From the NCBI RefSeq assembly GCF_005502275.1, contig NZ_SWLZ01000003.1, positions 248,001 to 312,000 on the forward strand: 64,000 bases of DNA, in the 5' to 3' direction. The translations under genes and the position numbers were made by a program. Under the pieces are notes generated by a model. It saw only the letters and a program-made list of their open reading frames with translations, ran no database searches and was not told the DNA's origin. Below are positions 1-9,831 of the stretch, in pieces (positions within the stretch are counted from its first letter, which is position 1; every line of letters starts with the position of its first letter). Source of the stretch: Robertmurraya siralis (GTDB taxonomy: Bacteria > Bacillota > Bacilli > Bacillales > Cytobacillaceae).

Positions 1-79
1 AGCGGAAAGCCTAATCCGAGCAACAGTTTTTTTAAGAATTACCCAAAACCAACACTACCTATAGCATAGGATTTCTCAT

Positions 80-127
80 AAAAAAAGGAAGTGAAGAAAA
101 CAAATCAGTCATCTTCACTTCCTTTTT
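80..127. terminator. Bidirectional intrinsic terminator after ypcP
   Basis: A 10-bp stem (GGAAGTGAAG at 87-96 and its complement at 113-122) is flanked by an A-run on the left and a T-run on the right, so it can end transcription in both directions. It lies 28 bp past the ypcP stop. No gene is visible in bases 1-79. Confidence 0.8.
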
Positions 128-154
128 GCTTCTAAACGTTTCCCGTCTTCTGTA

Positions 155-1048
155 TTAGCTTGCAGATTCTTCCTCAAAATCAAGAAATCTTGTTAATCCT
201 TTGAACCCAACTTCAGTAAATTTATCGAGAACCTTCTCGCGATTAATCGTTAATAAGGCCTCTTCTATCGAATATTGAATCGGAACTTGACAATGAATTT
301 CTGCTAGTTTTCTACTCAAGTGAAGCATTTCCAAGTCTTTTTCAATTTTTGTTCTATGTCCTTTTGTAAGCTGCTCTAAATTTGTGACTACACCGTCAAC
401 ATGTTCAAATTGTTGGATCAGCTTAAGTGCAGTCTTTTCACCAATGCCTTTAACACCAGGGTAATTATCACTTGGATCCCCCATTAATGCTTTCACATCA
501 ATCATTTGGTGAGGTAGAATTCCTTTTTCTGCAAAAAACGTATCCTTCGTATAAACTGAATAATTTCCATATCCCTTTTGTAACAGTATAACTTGGATTC
601 TTTCATCTAGAAGCTGGAGTATATCACGATCACCCGTTAAAATTTGGACATTGAGCGGCTCGTCCACATTTTTGGCAATAGTGCCAATGCAATCGTCTGC
701 TTCATAGCCCTCTAAACCAATATTCGGGATATCAAAGGCTTCTACAATCTCCTTGACAAGCTCAAATTGGGGAATCAGTTCAATCGGAGCATCCCCACGA
801 TTCGCCTTATAGTCTTGGAACATTTCCGTACGAAAAGTTTTGCTGCCCATATCCCAGCAAACAGCCACATGACTAGGACGAAAAGAAGAAACAGCCGTTA
901 GCATATGCTTAACAAAACCTTGTACACCATTCGTCGGGATACCTTGAGAGTTATACATAAATTGTCCTGTAACCGCTGTTGCATAAAATGCACGAAACAG
1001 CAGTGCCATTCCATCAACAAGCATGAGTGATCGATTATTCGTTTCCAC
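155..1048 (-). CDS. ypcP: 5'-3' exonuclease, YpcP family
   Basis: A stand-alone 297-residue 5'-3' exonuclease, homologous to the N-terminal nuclease domain of DNA polymerase I. The family removes RNA primers and flaps during replication and repair. Acidic metal-binding motifs are visible: LMLVDGMALLFRAF near residue 10, YEADDCIGT near 115, LTGDRDILQL near 138, and GDPSDNYPGVKGIGEKTA near 190, the last leading into the helix-hairpin-helix. The start is GTG, eight bases after GGAGGG. Length matches B. subtilis YpcP. It is monocistronic, with hairpins on both sides. Confidence 0.93.
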   Translation of the reverse strand: METNNRSLMLVDGMALLFRAFYATAVTGQFMYNSQGIPTNGVQGFVKHMLTAVSSFRPSHVAVCWDMGSKTFRTEMFQDYKANRGDAPIELIPQFELVKEIVEAFDIPNIGLEGYEADDCIGTIAKNVDEPLNVQILTGDRDILQLLDERIQVILLQKGYGNYSVYTKDTFFAEKGILPHQMIDVKALMGDPSDNYPGVKGIGEKTALKLIQQFEHVDGVVTNLEQLTKGHRTKIEKDLEMLHLSRKLAEIHCQVPIQYSIEEALLTINREKVLDKFTEVGFKGLTRFLDFEEESAS

Positions 1049-1074
1049 TTTTACGTCCCTCCATTAAACATTTA

Positions 1075-1118
1075 GGCTCTTTTCTTTAGGTGAGCTATTC
1101 GCCTGCAAGAAAAGAGCC
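1075..1118 (-). terminator. Terminator downstream of the MFS gene
   Basis: A 12-bp perfect stem (GGCTCTTTTCTT at 1075-1086 with its complement at 1107-1118) lies between the MFS stop and the ypcP start. Its position fits termination of MFS transcription on the minus strand. The T-run after it is weak. Confidence 0.55.
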
Positions 1119-1144
1119 TTAACATAAAACCTATTATAACATGA

Positions 1145-2353
1145 TTAACTTCCCATTACTTTGATTTGTTGATTATTTCTTTGTACCCTTTTTTGCCAAA
1201 TGATAGCTGTAATAAACGTTAATATTAATAAAACCAAACCTAGCATAAACGGATAAGTGATCTTCACATCATATAATAACCCTGCCAATGTTGGACCCAT
1301 AACATTTCCAATACTCATATAGGCATTGTTCATTCCCATTGCAAAACCTTGTTCTTTACCAGCCATTTTCGATATTAATGTATTTAAGACAGGGCGTAAA
1401 ATGGAAGTAGCTAAAAAGATAATCAGCGTAATTCCAAAGAATAAAGAATAGCTTGTTGCTAATAAAGAAAACAGAAATCCACCAGTGGCCACTCCGATAA
1501 AGATAACGAGTACAGCCCCTTCTCCAAATCGATTAACAATTTTATCAACGACAAAAAGTTGAACAATAACACTGATGATTCCTGTTGATGTGATCATGAT
1601 GGCAATATCTCGAGGCGTGGCTCCATATTGATTATCGACAAATAAACCTAGAACAGATTCATATGCCATTAAGCCAAAACTCATTACCAGTGTAATCACG
1701 AGTGGAACAAAATACGGCATTTTAACAGAGCGAGCCATTTTACGAATCATTGACTCCTCATCAGCGCCAAGATGGTTCTCTTCCTCTTCTGTTTTCACTT
1801 GACTTTCCTTAAGTACAACAACGGAAAACAGCACAGCCACAACGGAAACAAGTGCGGAAATTAAAAATGGCATTTTTAAACCAAAATCTGCTAAAAAGCC
1901 ACCAACCCCAGGACCAATGACTATTCCTAGTGACATAGCAGCAGATACAAGACTGTTTCCTTTAGCCCGCTGGGCCATTGTCGTAATATCAGCGACATAA
2001 GCAAAGATTGCAGGAACAAGCAATGCCGCACCGATTCCACCAATAACACGAGATAAATAGAGCAGATAAATTGAATCAAATAAATAGAAAATAAACATCG
2101 ATGTTGTAAGACCCACTAAGCCATAAATGATCATTTTCCGTCGACCATATTGATCCGCCCATTTTCCAGCAATCGGCGAAAAAACAAGCTGTGCTCCTGC
2201 AAAGATAGCAATCATTAAGCCTGCTGCCATTCCACCTTGATTTATCGATTCTAAATAAGCTGGTAAAATAGGAATGATAATTCCAAAGCTTCCTATTGCG
2301 ATAAACATATTTATCATTAAAATCAGCAATTTTTTCCTTTGATCATTCGTCAA
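1145..2353 (-). CDS. MFS drug-efflux type transporter (DHA1 family)
   Basis: A proton-driven exporter of the 12-TM DHA1 family, the group that includes Bmr, Blt and TetA. Motif A (GKWADQYGRRK) lies after TM2 and motif C (GPGVGGFLAD) in TM5, the antiporter signature; a charged central loop separates the two six-helix halves. The open frame runs upstream to 2449, but the first 32 residues look non-coding. TTG at 2353 lies seven bases after a GGGGGG ribosome site, and GTG at 2356 is the alternative. This gives about 402 residues, normal for the family. The substrate cannot be told from sequence. Confidence 0.85.
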   Translation of the reverse strand: MTNDQRKKLLILMINMFIAIGSFGIIIPILPAYLESINQGGMAAGLMIAIFAGAQLVFSPIAGKWADQYGRRKMIIYGLVGLTTSMFIFYLFDSIYLLYLSRVIGGIGAALLVPAIFAYVADITTMAQRAKGNSLVSAAMSLGIVIGPGVGGFLADFGLKMPFLISALVSVVAVLFSVVVLKESQVKTEEEENHLGADEESMIRKMARSVKMPYFVPLVITLVMSFGLMAYESVLGLFVDNQYGATPRDIAIMITSTGIISVIVQLFVVDKIVNRFGEGAVLVIFIGVATGGFLFSLLATSYSLFFGITLIIFLATSILRPVLNTLISKMAGKEQGFAMGMNNAYMSIGNVMGPTLAGLLYDVKITYPFMLGLVLLILTFITAIIWQKRVQRNNQQIKVMGS

Positions 2354-2506
2354 CACGAACCCCCCTTTTTCGCACTTCACATATGCATCAAAAAAACCCC
2401 CCATCCAACATCTTGTAGGATAGAAGGCTTTTACATCCATATGTAGCAAGTCAATGCTAATATATTACAACGTTATGCAAAAATTATCAAGCCTAAAAAC
2501 TTAATA

Positions 2507-3334
2507 TTATTCACTTGTGACAATTTTATTTTCTGGATAAGAAATCCAATCACTAAAGCTTCCTGCATAAAGCTTAACATTTGTAAAACCAGCTTCTTTT
2601 AAAGCGATATAATTGGGGGTGGCAGTAATTCCTGAACCGCAGTATACAATGATTGGTTCATCCTTCTTGAACTCTGCAAAACGAGCCTCTTGCTCTGCTT
2701 TAGCTTTAAAACGCCCGTCTGTAAACCCTTCTGTCCACACTTTATTAATAGCCGTCGGAATATGACCGGCCTTTTTATCAATGGGCTCCACCACTCCTAA
2801 ATAACGATTAGTATCCCGAGAATCGATAAGGGAGTTATTTTCTGCAATAGCTCTTCGCACATCTGCCATGTCCGCCACCATATCATTGTTCAAGTATACA
2901 TCGTAGCCTGTTTGAGGGTATGCTGAGCTTTCATTGCTAACAGGAAAATTACTAGCAGACCATTCAGTAAATCCTCCATCCAAAATATAGCATTCTTGAT
3001 GACCGACATATTTTAACAACCACCAAAGCCGTCCTGCAAATGAGCCCTCACCACCATCATACGCAACAACAATCGTCTTATTCGAAATCCCTGCTCCTTG
3101 CAAGGTATTTTTGAAATCTTCAATATTAGGTAATGGATGTCTCCCACCATGCTCAGCAACTGGTCCTGATAATTGTTTTTCTAAATGGAAGTAGACAGCA
3201 CCTGGAAGATGATTCTCTTGGTACTGTGCCAAGCCAGCATTCGGATTCCCTAATTGAAAACGACAATCTACAATACGAATATTACGGTCCTCAAGCTTTT
3301 CCAAAAGTGTTTCCTTACTGATAAAAGCTTTCAT
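2507..3334 (-). CDS. Two-domain thiosulfate/3-mercaptopyruvate sulfurtransferase (rhodanese)
   Basis: A tandem rhodanese of 275 residues. The N-terminal inactive domain has LPGAVYFHLE and ends in YILDGGFTEW; the C-terminal catalytic domain holds the active-site loop YCGSGITA with the sulfur-carrying Cys near residue 232. The family moves sulfane sulfur from thiosulfate or mercaptopyruvate to acceptors such as cyanide or thiols; the CGSGITA loop is close to SseA-type enzymes, but donor preference is not settled by this. ATG at 3334 is chosen over TTG at 3340 because the GGGG ribosome site sits 8 bases upstream of it. The start overlaps the stop of the preceding small gene as ATGA, so the two are translationally coupled. 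Confidence 0.9.
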   Translation of the reverse strand: MKAFISKETLLEKLEDRNIRIVDCRFQLGNPNAGLAQYQENHLPGAVYFHLEKQLSGPVAEHGGRHPLPNIEDFKNTLQGAGISNKTIVVAYDGGEGSFAGRLWWLLKYVGHQECYILDGGFTEWSASNFPVSNESSAYPQTGYDVYLNNDMVADMADVRRAIAENNSLIDSRDTNRYLGVVEPIDKKAGHIPTAINKVWTEGFTDGRFKAKAEQEARFAEFKKDEPIIVYCGSGITATPNYIALKEAGFTNVKLYAGSFSDWISYPENKIVTSE

Positions 3335-3519
3335 GAACAAGTCCCCTCTCTTTTTTTCATTAACTTTCGAACCCTTTCTTTTGGTGACCAGCAGTTAAAC
3401 TGATAATGAGGCTTTGTTTCATACCCTAATCGACTACAGTAATACTTCATTCCTTGTTCTTCTCTAGTTGCTCGAAAATGAATGCAGCTCGCACAAGCAT
3501 GGAATGGATTTTCCATCAT
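3331..3519 (-). CDS. ypeQ: Small cysteine-rich protein, YpeQ-like
   Basis: A 62-residue protein with Cys residues at C-x2-C (ACASCIHF) and further Cys in the middle (YYCSRLGY, FNCWSP), a layout that suggests a small zinc or metal site. It ends in ATGA overlapping the rhodanese start, so the pair is probably one transcript. Neighbourhood (ypcP nearby) and size agree with the B. subtilis YpeQ family, whose function is unknown. Two tandem ATG codons give a one-residue uncertainty in the start; GTAGGTGA serves as ribosome site. Confidence 0.7.
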   Translation of the reverse strand: MMENPFHACASCIHFRATREEQGMKYYCSRLGYETKPHYQFNCWSPKERVRKLMKKREGTCS

Positions 3520-3634
3520 CTGTCACCTACAGTTCTTTTTCTCTAGTCATCAAATCGATTCGTTTATGTTAATGTTATAAACGATCCTCTTGATAGAAAT
3601 ATATTCACTGTGATAATAATATAAAGAAACAAAG

Positions 3635-6600
3635 CTACTCAATTTGAGATAACTCTTCCTCTATTTTTATTAATGTTTCTATCGGAATATCATTACTTAA
3701 TGCAGCCAACATCCCCTGATAATATTCCCTCGCCTCTTCAAGCCTTAATTGCAGAAGTTGAGTAAATTTGTCTTTCAATACTTTTTCATAATGCGACCCT
3801 ATTCGGGTTTTCTCTTCCTGCAAATAGACGTCGACAGGCTCCTGAAGGGTTTCCTGCAATGACTCTTCCAGCAATCGCTTCTCATTTTTTTCAAAAAACG
3901 ACTTCGGGTTTTTAAAATAGGCGAGCGTTTTTTTAAACATATTGCGCTCAAGCCCAGTTAATACATTGTTAAAATCCAAGCTTTCTATTTGTTCAAGCTG
4001 CGGCTGACTGAATGATAATTGCTCATTTCGTTTAAGCAATTCCTTCGTTATTTGATGATGCGATTCTTTCATTAGTTTTCCGATGAAGATTTCCATTCTT
4101 AGTGTCGTTGCTCTTAATTCTTGAGAAAAATCGAAGCCAAAATTTGTAAGGAAATCATCGAGAGCATGTTCGAGCATTTTCTTTAAATTGCGACCATCAT
4201 CCTTTAAAAGCGATGGGTTAAAGGATTCTGTGAAAAAGTCATGAAACCGGAAGAACACTCTTTGCTTCAAATAATAAACTAGCTCTTCCAGCTCCTGAGC
4301 GAACCTTGTTAATAAGTACTTAGGATTTTGATTCATAATTTTATTTTCTACCTCTACCAGCTCAGCGTTAAGAAGCTTTATCTTTGCCTGTTTTAACTCT
4401 CTATTCTCTTTTGCCGAATCAATAAAACGACGTAATTGCTCTAAAGCCCTTTTCCATTCAATCATTGCCGCATTAATCGACACTTGCGTCAATTCATTCG
4501 TTATAAAAGAATAGAAGTTTTTCTCAAAGAAGGTTAGTCCTGACTGTGAAGATGGCCGGTGCCCAAGCTTTTCTTCGATAGCCTGGAGGCTTGATACTGG
4601 ATATAAGCTTGGATTTCTAATACCGAAACGAACAAGCTCATCTTGAACATAAGCTAATACCTCTTCCTTTTCTTTATCATTGTTGGCCAAATCAACAGCA
4701 TTAACAATAAAAAACATTTTATCCAATTCGAAAGAGTCTTTGACACGGCCTAATTGAATAAGAAATTCTCGATCTGCTTTTGAAAAAGCATGATTATAAT
4801 AAGTTACAAACAGAATAGCATCCGAATTTTTTATATATTCAAAAGCTACTCCAGTATGGCGGGCATTAATAGAATCAGCTCCAGGAGTATCAACTAAAGT
4901 GATTCCTTTACGAGTAATTTCACAGTCATAATGAACGTCGATTTGTTCCACTAAACAGGATTTTTCCTCGTTTGCCACAAATTCTTGAAAACTCATGATG
5001 TCCGTCTGCAGCACATTACCTAACTGATTTCGGTAATGATTAAATCCTTTGAAAAAAGCCTTTAAAAAAGAAAAATGCGTTTTTTCAAAGACCTCTAACT
5101 GGCCTTTTCTTTCAAGAATCTCATTAATTTGTATGAGCGCCTCATCAAAATCCTGTGCCTGAACATTAAAGACAGCTAGTGAACGATTGATATCCTCAAA
5201 TAAAACTTGTTCTTGTTTAAATTGTACCTTAACTAGGCCATGCGGATGTGCTTCATCAACCGGCATAATTTTATTGATCGCTGCTGTAGTTGGATTCGGA
5301 GATACTGGCAGGAGCTTTTCTCCAATCAAACTGTTCGCAAACGATGATTTCCCTGCGCTAAAAGCACCAAACAAAGCAACTGTGAAGCCTTTTTCCTCTA
5401 ATCTCTCTGCCTTCTCCTTTAATAGCATGGAGATTTTCTTAAAGCCTGGGATCTCTTCAAGTTTTTGTGAGGACAGAAGCAACCTCTTGACGGCCGTCTC
5501 CATTTTTACCGTCTTTTCAATCTGAGACTGCTGATGTTGAGGCTGCTCTAATACTATCTCTTTCCCTTTTTTTACTTCCGTTATTACGTGATCAACATCC
5601 TGCCTTTCTACAATCAACTCTGCAAGTTGCTCTTCTTTCACTAACTGCAAAATAATTTCTTCATTAATAGGCTGTTCGTCATGACCTAATAAGATTTGCT
5701 CCACTTCCGCGGCTTTAGCCATTTTAGCTGTTAATAATGTCTCTTTTTGTTGCCAAACGTTAAGCAATTGAGAATATTTATGTAACTCTTGTTGCAAGTT
5801 ATGTTTTTGTTCATTGAGATCGCTTTCGACTTTCTGTAAATAATTCTCTTTGATTGGTTTCATTCTTTGCCGCGCAACCCTTTTAGCTAGCTCCGCCACC
5901 TCTGCTGTATAATTTAATACATATTCTCCAGATAAACGCGCCCCCTTTTTGAGGGTTTGCTTGAGCATTTCCTTTGGCAATTCTACAGAGAACTCTTGAA
6001 TTTCATGCAAAAGATCCGTGTCCTGAATTTCTTCTTCCTTCATTTTTTTCACCAAAAAATCTTTGAGATGCCATGTGATTTGTGAATCAATCTTGTCTTG
6101 CAAATCAAGGAAAAATCGTTCAAGCCTTTCCTCTCTCTCAAGCTCAGTCTTTTGCTTGGAAAAAAACAAACCTACTTTGAAATCCGGATCTGTTGCTTGC
6201 AAAAAGTTCTCCGCCAAAGCTCTCGTTTCAAATGGCATTAAATAAGCATTACTTAAGATCGAATTAAGCCCAGCCTCAAACTCCTTTTCCTTTTCTTTGC
6301 CCATGGAGGAAATATTCTGTAATGCTGCCTCTAATCGTTCTACTTCAAGAGGAAGCCGAGCTTGCTCCTCTTCTGTAACTCCTCTTAGTTGCTCTTCATA
6401 ATTTTCCAGCGTTTCTTGAGCTTTTTCCGTTTGAAACTGCCGATGCTCTGCACTCAAATTCGATAATGAACGATAGACAGAAGAAGATAAAAGCACATCT
6501 TTAGCTTCAAATTTTAACTGCATCAATTGCTGCAGTTCATTGAATTGATTATATCGATGCTGTTCATCCCGTAAAGATGTATAAAAAATTCGCTCCGGCT

Positions 6601-7294
6601 CGACACCCCAATCGGCAAAAGATTGTTCGACGCTTGCTCGAAAGCTTTCAAAACTAAGTTCTTCTTCTCTGTGCTTATCAATTTGATTAATGACTAAATA
6701 TAATTCTTTTCCTGCTTCCGTTAATTCCTTCGTGAAAAGAAAATTTAATTCTGATTGAACATGGTTATAATCCATCACATAAAAAACAAGATCAGCTAAA
6801 TGCAATGCTGACTCCGTCGCAACCCGATGAGCATCATCAGTTGAATCAATTCCCGGAGTATCCATTATACATACATCAGCTGGAAGAGCCTTCGTACAAT
6901 GGCTGATTTCGATCGCTTGGATGGAATCTCCATCCTTACAGTAGGACTTTACCTTTTCATAATCATATGGTGCTGGGTAAAGATGAGGATTCTCCTCTTT
7001 AAAATATACCTTTGCATACTCTTCACCTGATTTAACCTTTACTAAATTGGCACTCGTGGGAATCGGGCTTGACGGGAGTAATTCTTCACCCATCAATCGA
7101 TTAATCATGCTCGATTTCCCTGCAGAAAAGTGTCCGCAAAAAGCAATGGAATATTCTTGCTGATGAAGCTTGAACAACAGTTGTTTTGCTTTATTCGCCG
7201 ATTCCTGATCATTATTTTGCAAGAAAAAGTGGTAAAATCTCGCCAATTTTTCTTTTAACGCCTTTATGTCATGCTGCGAAGCTGTCTCAATCAT
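3635..7294 (-). CDS. dynA: Bacterial double dynamin DynA
   Basis: A 1219-residue fusion of two dynamin-like GTPase modules on one chain, as in B. subtilis DynA (YpbR). Module 1 has G1 GHFSAGKSS (residues 54-62), G3 DTPGID and G4 NQID. Module 2 has G1 GAFSAGKSS (around residue 643), G3 DTPGAD and G4 NAVD. Long coiled-coil stretches follow each GTPase domain. Established knowledge: DynA tethers and fuses membranes without needing nucleotide hydrolysis, and helps membrane repair during phage or antibiotic stress. Both GTPase sites look intact. It appears monocistronic; no clear hairpin is seen in the 115 bp after it. Confidence 0.95.
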   Translation of the reverse strand: MIETASQHDIKALKEKLARFYHFFLQNNDQESANKAKQLLFKLHQQEYSIAFCGHFSAGKSSMINRLMGEELLPSSPIPTSANLVKVKSGEEYAKVYFKEENPHLYPAPYDYEKVKSYCKDGDSIQAIEISHCTKALPADVCIMDTPGIDSTDDAHRVATESALHLADLVFYVMDYNHVQSELNFLFTKELTEAGKELYLVINQIDKHREEELSFESFRASVEQSFADWGVEPERIFYTSLRDEQHRYNQFNELQQLMQLKFEAKDVLLSSSVYRSLSNLSAEHRQFQTEKAQETLENYEEQLRGVTEEEQARLPLEVERLEAALQNISSMGKEKEKEFEAGLNSILSNAYLMPFETRALAENFLQATDPDFKVGLFFSKQKTELEREERLERFFLDLQDKIDSQITWHLKDFLVKKMKEEEIQDTDLLHEIQEFSVELPKEMLKQTLKKGARLSGEYVLNYTAEVAELAKRVARQRMKPIKENYLQKVESDLNEQKHNLQQELHKYSQLLNVWQQKETLLTAKMAKAAEVEQILLGHDEQPINEEIILQLVKEEQLAELIVERQDVDHVITEVKKGKEIVLEQPQHQQSQIEKTVKMETAVKRLLLSSQKLEEIPGFKKISMLLKEKAERLEEKGFTVALFGAFSAGKSSFANSLIGEKLLPVSPNPTTAAINKIMPVDEAHPHGLVKVQFKQEQVLFEDINRSLAVFNVQAQDFDEALIQINEILERKGQLEVFEKTHFSFLKAFFKGFNHYRNQLGNVLQTDIMSFQEFVANEEKSCLVEQIDVHYDCEITRKGITLVDTPGADSINARHTGVAFEYIKNSDAILFVTYYNHAFSKADREFLIQLGRVKDSFELDKMFFIVNAVDLANNDKEKEEVLAYVQDELVRFGIRNPSLYPVSSLQAIEEKLGHRPSSQSGLTFFEKNFYSFITNELTQVSINAAMIEWKRALEQLRRFIDSAKENRELKQAKIKLLNAELVEVENKIMNQNPKYLLTRFAQELEELVYYLKQRVFFRFHDFFTESFNPSLLKDDGRNLKKMLEHALDDFLTNFGFDFSQELRATTLRMEIFIGKLMKESHHQITKELLKRNEQLSFSQPQLEQIESLDFNNVLTGLERNMFKKTLAYFKNPKSFFEKNEKRLLEESLQETLQEPVDVYLQEEKTRIGSHYEKVLKDKFTQLLQLRLEEAREYYQGMLAALSNDIPIETLIKIEEELSQIE

Positions 7295-7607
7295 TTCACT
7301 AACCCCTTATTTATGTTCGTTTACTCATTCATTTTAACTGATTTTTCATATTATTTAAATCTGCTTTGTCTTTATTCATATTAAGCTTAAAAAAATTGAT
7401 CAACAAGCGCATAATCTGCATCTTCGGAACAATTAAAGTTCTAGATGTTACTGCTTTTTGTCCATTGCCGTACAAAGGATAAAAAGATTGTTCTTGTAAT
7501 AAAAGCATATCCAGTTGCTTAATATGGGTTGTTAACGATTTTTAACCTGTGGCTGCTTGCGCTAGCCGGCTCATTGAAAGTGGTTAGCTACGAACTCCAA
7601 AAATATT
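7295..7607. other. Intergenic region upstream of dynA with a repeat end
   Basis: No gene is seen. GGCTGCTTGCGCTAGC at 7551-7566 matches the right end of the longer repeat at 16041-16188; the rest is AT-rich. The dynA promoter should lie in the left part. Confidence 0.5.
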
Positions 7608-7633
7608 AAAAAAACCAGACCCGAGGGATCTGG
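7608..7633 (-). terminator. Terminator of the bpsAB operon
   Basis: On the minus strand, CCAGATCCC pairs with GGGTCTGG around a tight loop and is followed by seven Ts. It lies 11 bp past the small ORF that follows bpsB. Confidence 0.85.
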
Positions 7634-7643
7634 CGCTAAAGGA

Positions 7644-7742
7644 TTATTTTGTTTCTATTGTTGGCTTGCAAACATGGTTTAAAACATACTTCATCACAAA
7701 GGAATAGACAGCAATGGTCGAAATAATAAAAATCGAAACCAT
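7644..7742 (-). CDS. Putative 32-residue single-TM small protein
   Basis: A short frame starting at ATG 7742 with AAAGGAC about 10 bases upstream and ending just before the operon terminator. The first 20 residues (MVSIFIISTIAVYSF and onward) form one hydrophobic helix; the tail is polar and ends CKPTIETK. I do not recognise a family. Support comes from its place between bpsB and the terminator, its ribosome site and its membrane-helix composition. It could be chance. Confidence 0.4.
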   Translation of the reverse strand: MVSIFIISTIAVYSFVMKYVLNHVCKPTIETK

Positions 7743-7833
7743 ATGTAACACGTCCTTTAATTTTAAATGAGAATAATTTTCATATTCAATGTACCATGAT
7801 CAACCATGACTTTCAATAGCTGCTTCAAAATGT

Positions 7834-8394
7834 TCAAACTTTTTTCGAAAAAGAAGGAAGAAACCGATTGTGCTTCGTAAATTCCCGCCCATATTCTGTC
7901 AAGTTTTGAAGGGCTCGCTCTTCTGTTGGAATGCGAACAGATAAGATCCAAATATTTAATAATGTAAATACGACGGAAGTTATATACGCCTCATATAATA
8001 AAGGGATAATTATGAATTCCACAGCGACAATCACATAATTGGGGTGCTTTAAAAATCGGTAGGGCCCTTTTTTGACGAGCTTAACATCGGGAACGACTAT
8101 AATCTTTGTATTCCAATATCGACCTAATGAATAAATGACCCAGCCTCTGCCGATTTGCGTTAGCAAAAACAACACTAAAATGAAGGGCCAGGATGGATGA
8201 ATGCTTCTTTGTAAAACAACGACTTCTACTGTGAAACTTAAAATGAATAAAACATGGAGCATTACCAAATAGGGATAATGGGCTTGTCCTACCTCAATAC
8301 CGCCCTGTTTCTTCATCCACTTTTCATTTCGTCTCGCAATTACAAGCTCGGTTAATCTTTGCATAATGAGTACAATCATCAATAGTTTCATCAT
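7834..8394 (-). CDS. bpsB: Isoprenylcysteine carboxyl methyltransferase-family enzyme, BpsB
   Basis: A polytopic membrane methyltransferase of 186 residues (YpbQ family). The C-terminal half has the ICMT signature: RYWNTKI, KKGPYRFLKHPNYV and the downstream PTEERAL segment that binds S-adenosylmethionine. In B. subtilis the homologue O-methylates the alkylpyrones made by BpsA, and the same coupling is implied here because bpsA ends in ATGA overlapping this start. Four to five hydrophobic helices are visible. The likely role is tailoring of membrane-associated polyketide lipids. Confidence 0.88.
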   Translation of the reverse strand: MMKLLMIVLIMQRLTELVIARRNEKWMKKQGGIEVGQAHYPYLVMLHVLFILSFTVEVVVLQRSIHPSWPFILVLFLLTQIGRGWVIYSLGRYWNTKIIVVPDVKLVKKGPYRFLKHPNYVIVAVEFIIIPLLYEAYITSVVFTLLNIWILSVRIPTEERALQNLTEYGREFTKHNRFLPSFSKKV

Positions 8395-9479
8395 TTAATC
8401 CACCTTAACAACAGCAGCTCCGAACTAAACCCTGGTCCCAGTGCTGTAGCCAATCCTACTTCACCCTCTCTCCCTTTTTCCATAAATCTTTTTAAAACAT
8501 ACAGAATCGTAACCGAAGACATATTACCAAATTCACGTAAAACATCAGCTGACAATTGTGTTTGAGCAGAAGAAATTGCTAAGGCGCGCTCATAAGCATC
8601 CAACACTTTTTTTCCTCCTGGATGGGCAATAAAATGAGCAATATCCCCCATCTGCTGATTCACTTCATTCAAAAAATGGGTGACGGCTGGCCCTAATTCC
8701 TTTTCGATGATCGTTGGAATATCCTTTGAAAATACGACATACAAACCATCGTTTTTCACCTTCCATCCCATTACATCAACAGAGTTTCTTAAAGTCATCG
8801 ACTGTGTTGAGATGATTGACGGAACCGCTAAAACATTTTGCCATTCACTTCTATTAACTTGATCGCCCACCATTAATGCACATGCTACACCATCGGCAAA
8901 CAACGATGTACCAATGAGATTGCTTTTCGAACGATCATTCCTTTGAAAGGTCAAACTGCAAAATTCGATTGCAAGTATCAGCACTTTAGCTTGCGGAAAC
9001 GCACGGCAATATTCAAACGCTCTCGATAATCCGGAGGCCCCTCCCCCACAACCAAGACCCCAAATAGGAATGCGTTTCGTAAAGGAGGAAAAAGAAAGCC
9101 TATTCATAATTATTGCTTCAATACTAGGTGTTGCAATTCCTGTGCTGGAAATTGTGAAGATCGCATCTATTTCAGCAAAGGGAACCGATTTCTTTAAGAA
9201 AAATCCGTTCTGTAAACAATCTTCAATTGCAGTGGCTCCTAATTCAACTGCGTGATTTATGTAAGCATCATTTCTTTCCTCAAATGAGCGTTCCTTCTCA
9301 AACCAATCTAACCCTTTAACAAAGTGACGCTTCCTAATTTGCCCGCTTCGAAACACCTGTAATAATCTCTCAATATCTTTAAAGGAATGGGAAAAAAGTG
9401 TACGGGCGAAATTCATCACTTCCTCTTGTGTAATTACATATGGGGGATGCACTTCTGCAATAGAAAGGATTTGAGGCAT
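8391..9479 (-). CDS. bpsA: Type III polyketide synthase (alkylpyrone synthase) BpsA
   Basis: A chalcone-synthase-fold homodimeric enzyme, 362 residues. The catalytic triad can be placed: Cys144 in GLGCGGGASG, His286 in FIAHPGGKK and Asn319 in FGNMSSV. The family condenses long-chain acyl-CoA starters with malonyl-CoA to give triketide and tetraketide alkylpyrones (B. subtilis BpsA, formerly BcsA). First gene of the bpsA-bpsB(-small ORF) operon; ribosome site GGAGTG precedes the ATG. Confidence 0.93.
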   Translation of the reverse strand: MPQILSIAEVHPPYVITQEEVMNFARTLFSHSFKDIERLLQVFRSGQIRKRHFVKGLDWFEKERSFEERNDAYINHAVELGATAIEDCLQNGFFLKKSVPFAEIDAIFTISSTGIATPSIEAIIMNRLSFSSFTKRIPIWGLGCGGGASGLSRAFEYCRAFPQAKVLILAIEFCSLTFQRNDRSKSNLIGTSLFADGVACALMVGDQVNRSEWQNVLAVPSIISTQSMTLRNSVDVMGWKVKNDGLYVVFSKDIPTIIEKELGPAVTHFLNEVNQQMGDIAHFIAHPGGKKVLDAYERALAISSAQTQLSADVLREFGNMSSVTILYVLKRFMEKGREGEVGLATALGPGFSSELLLLRWIK

Positions 9480-9831
9480 CGGAAATCACTCCTTCAACGA
9501 TATAAGGTTATTATTTCCAATTCACCATATCCTATGCATGCTTATTCTCTCTTTCATATAGAAGAATTGCCAACATTTAATATCGTTCTTTGAGTTTCAT
9601 TGATAAACAGTTACCCTGCTGGACTCCTTCGAAAAATTGTTCCTGTACGGATGAATCAATGTTATTTTCCTTCGTGCTTATCGCCGAACAAACCATAACA
9701 AATCGATTGTTGCGCTAACAATTTTCGGTGCAAGTTGCGATTGCTTGTAAATATGTAAGCACCAAGTTTATTAGGCTTTAGCTGCGTGTTGAAGGCTAGA
9801 AACTCATTACAAGAGTGCGTCTTAATAAATA

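Noticed and set aside
7763-7951. 62-codon minus-strand frame across the bpsB end.
   Set aside because: It overlaps bpsB in another frame and has no own signal.
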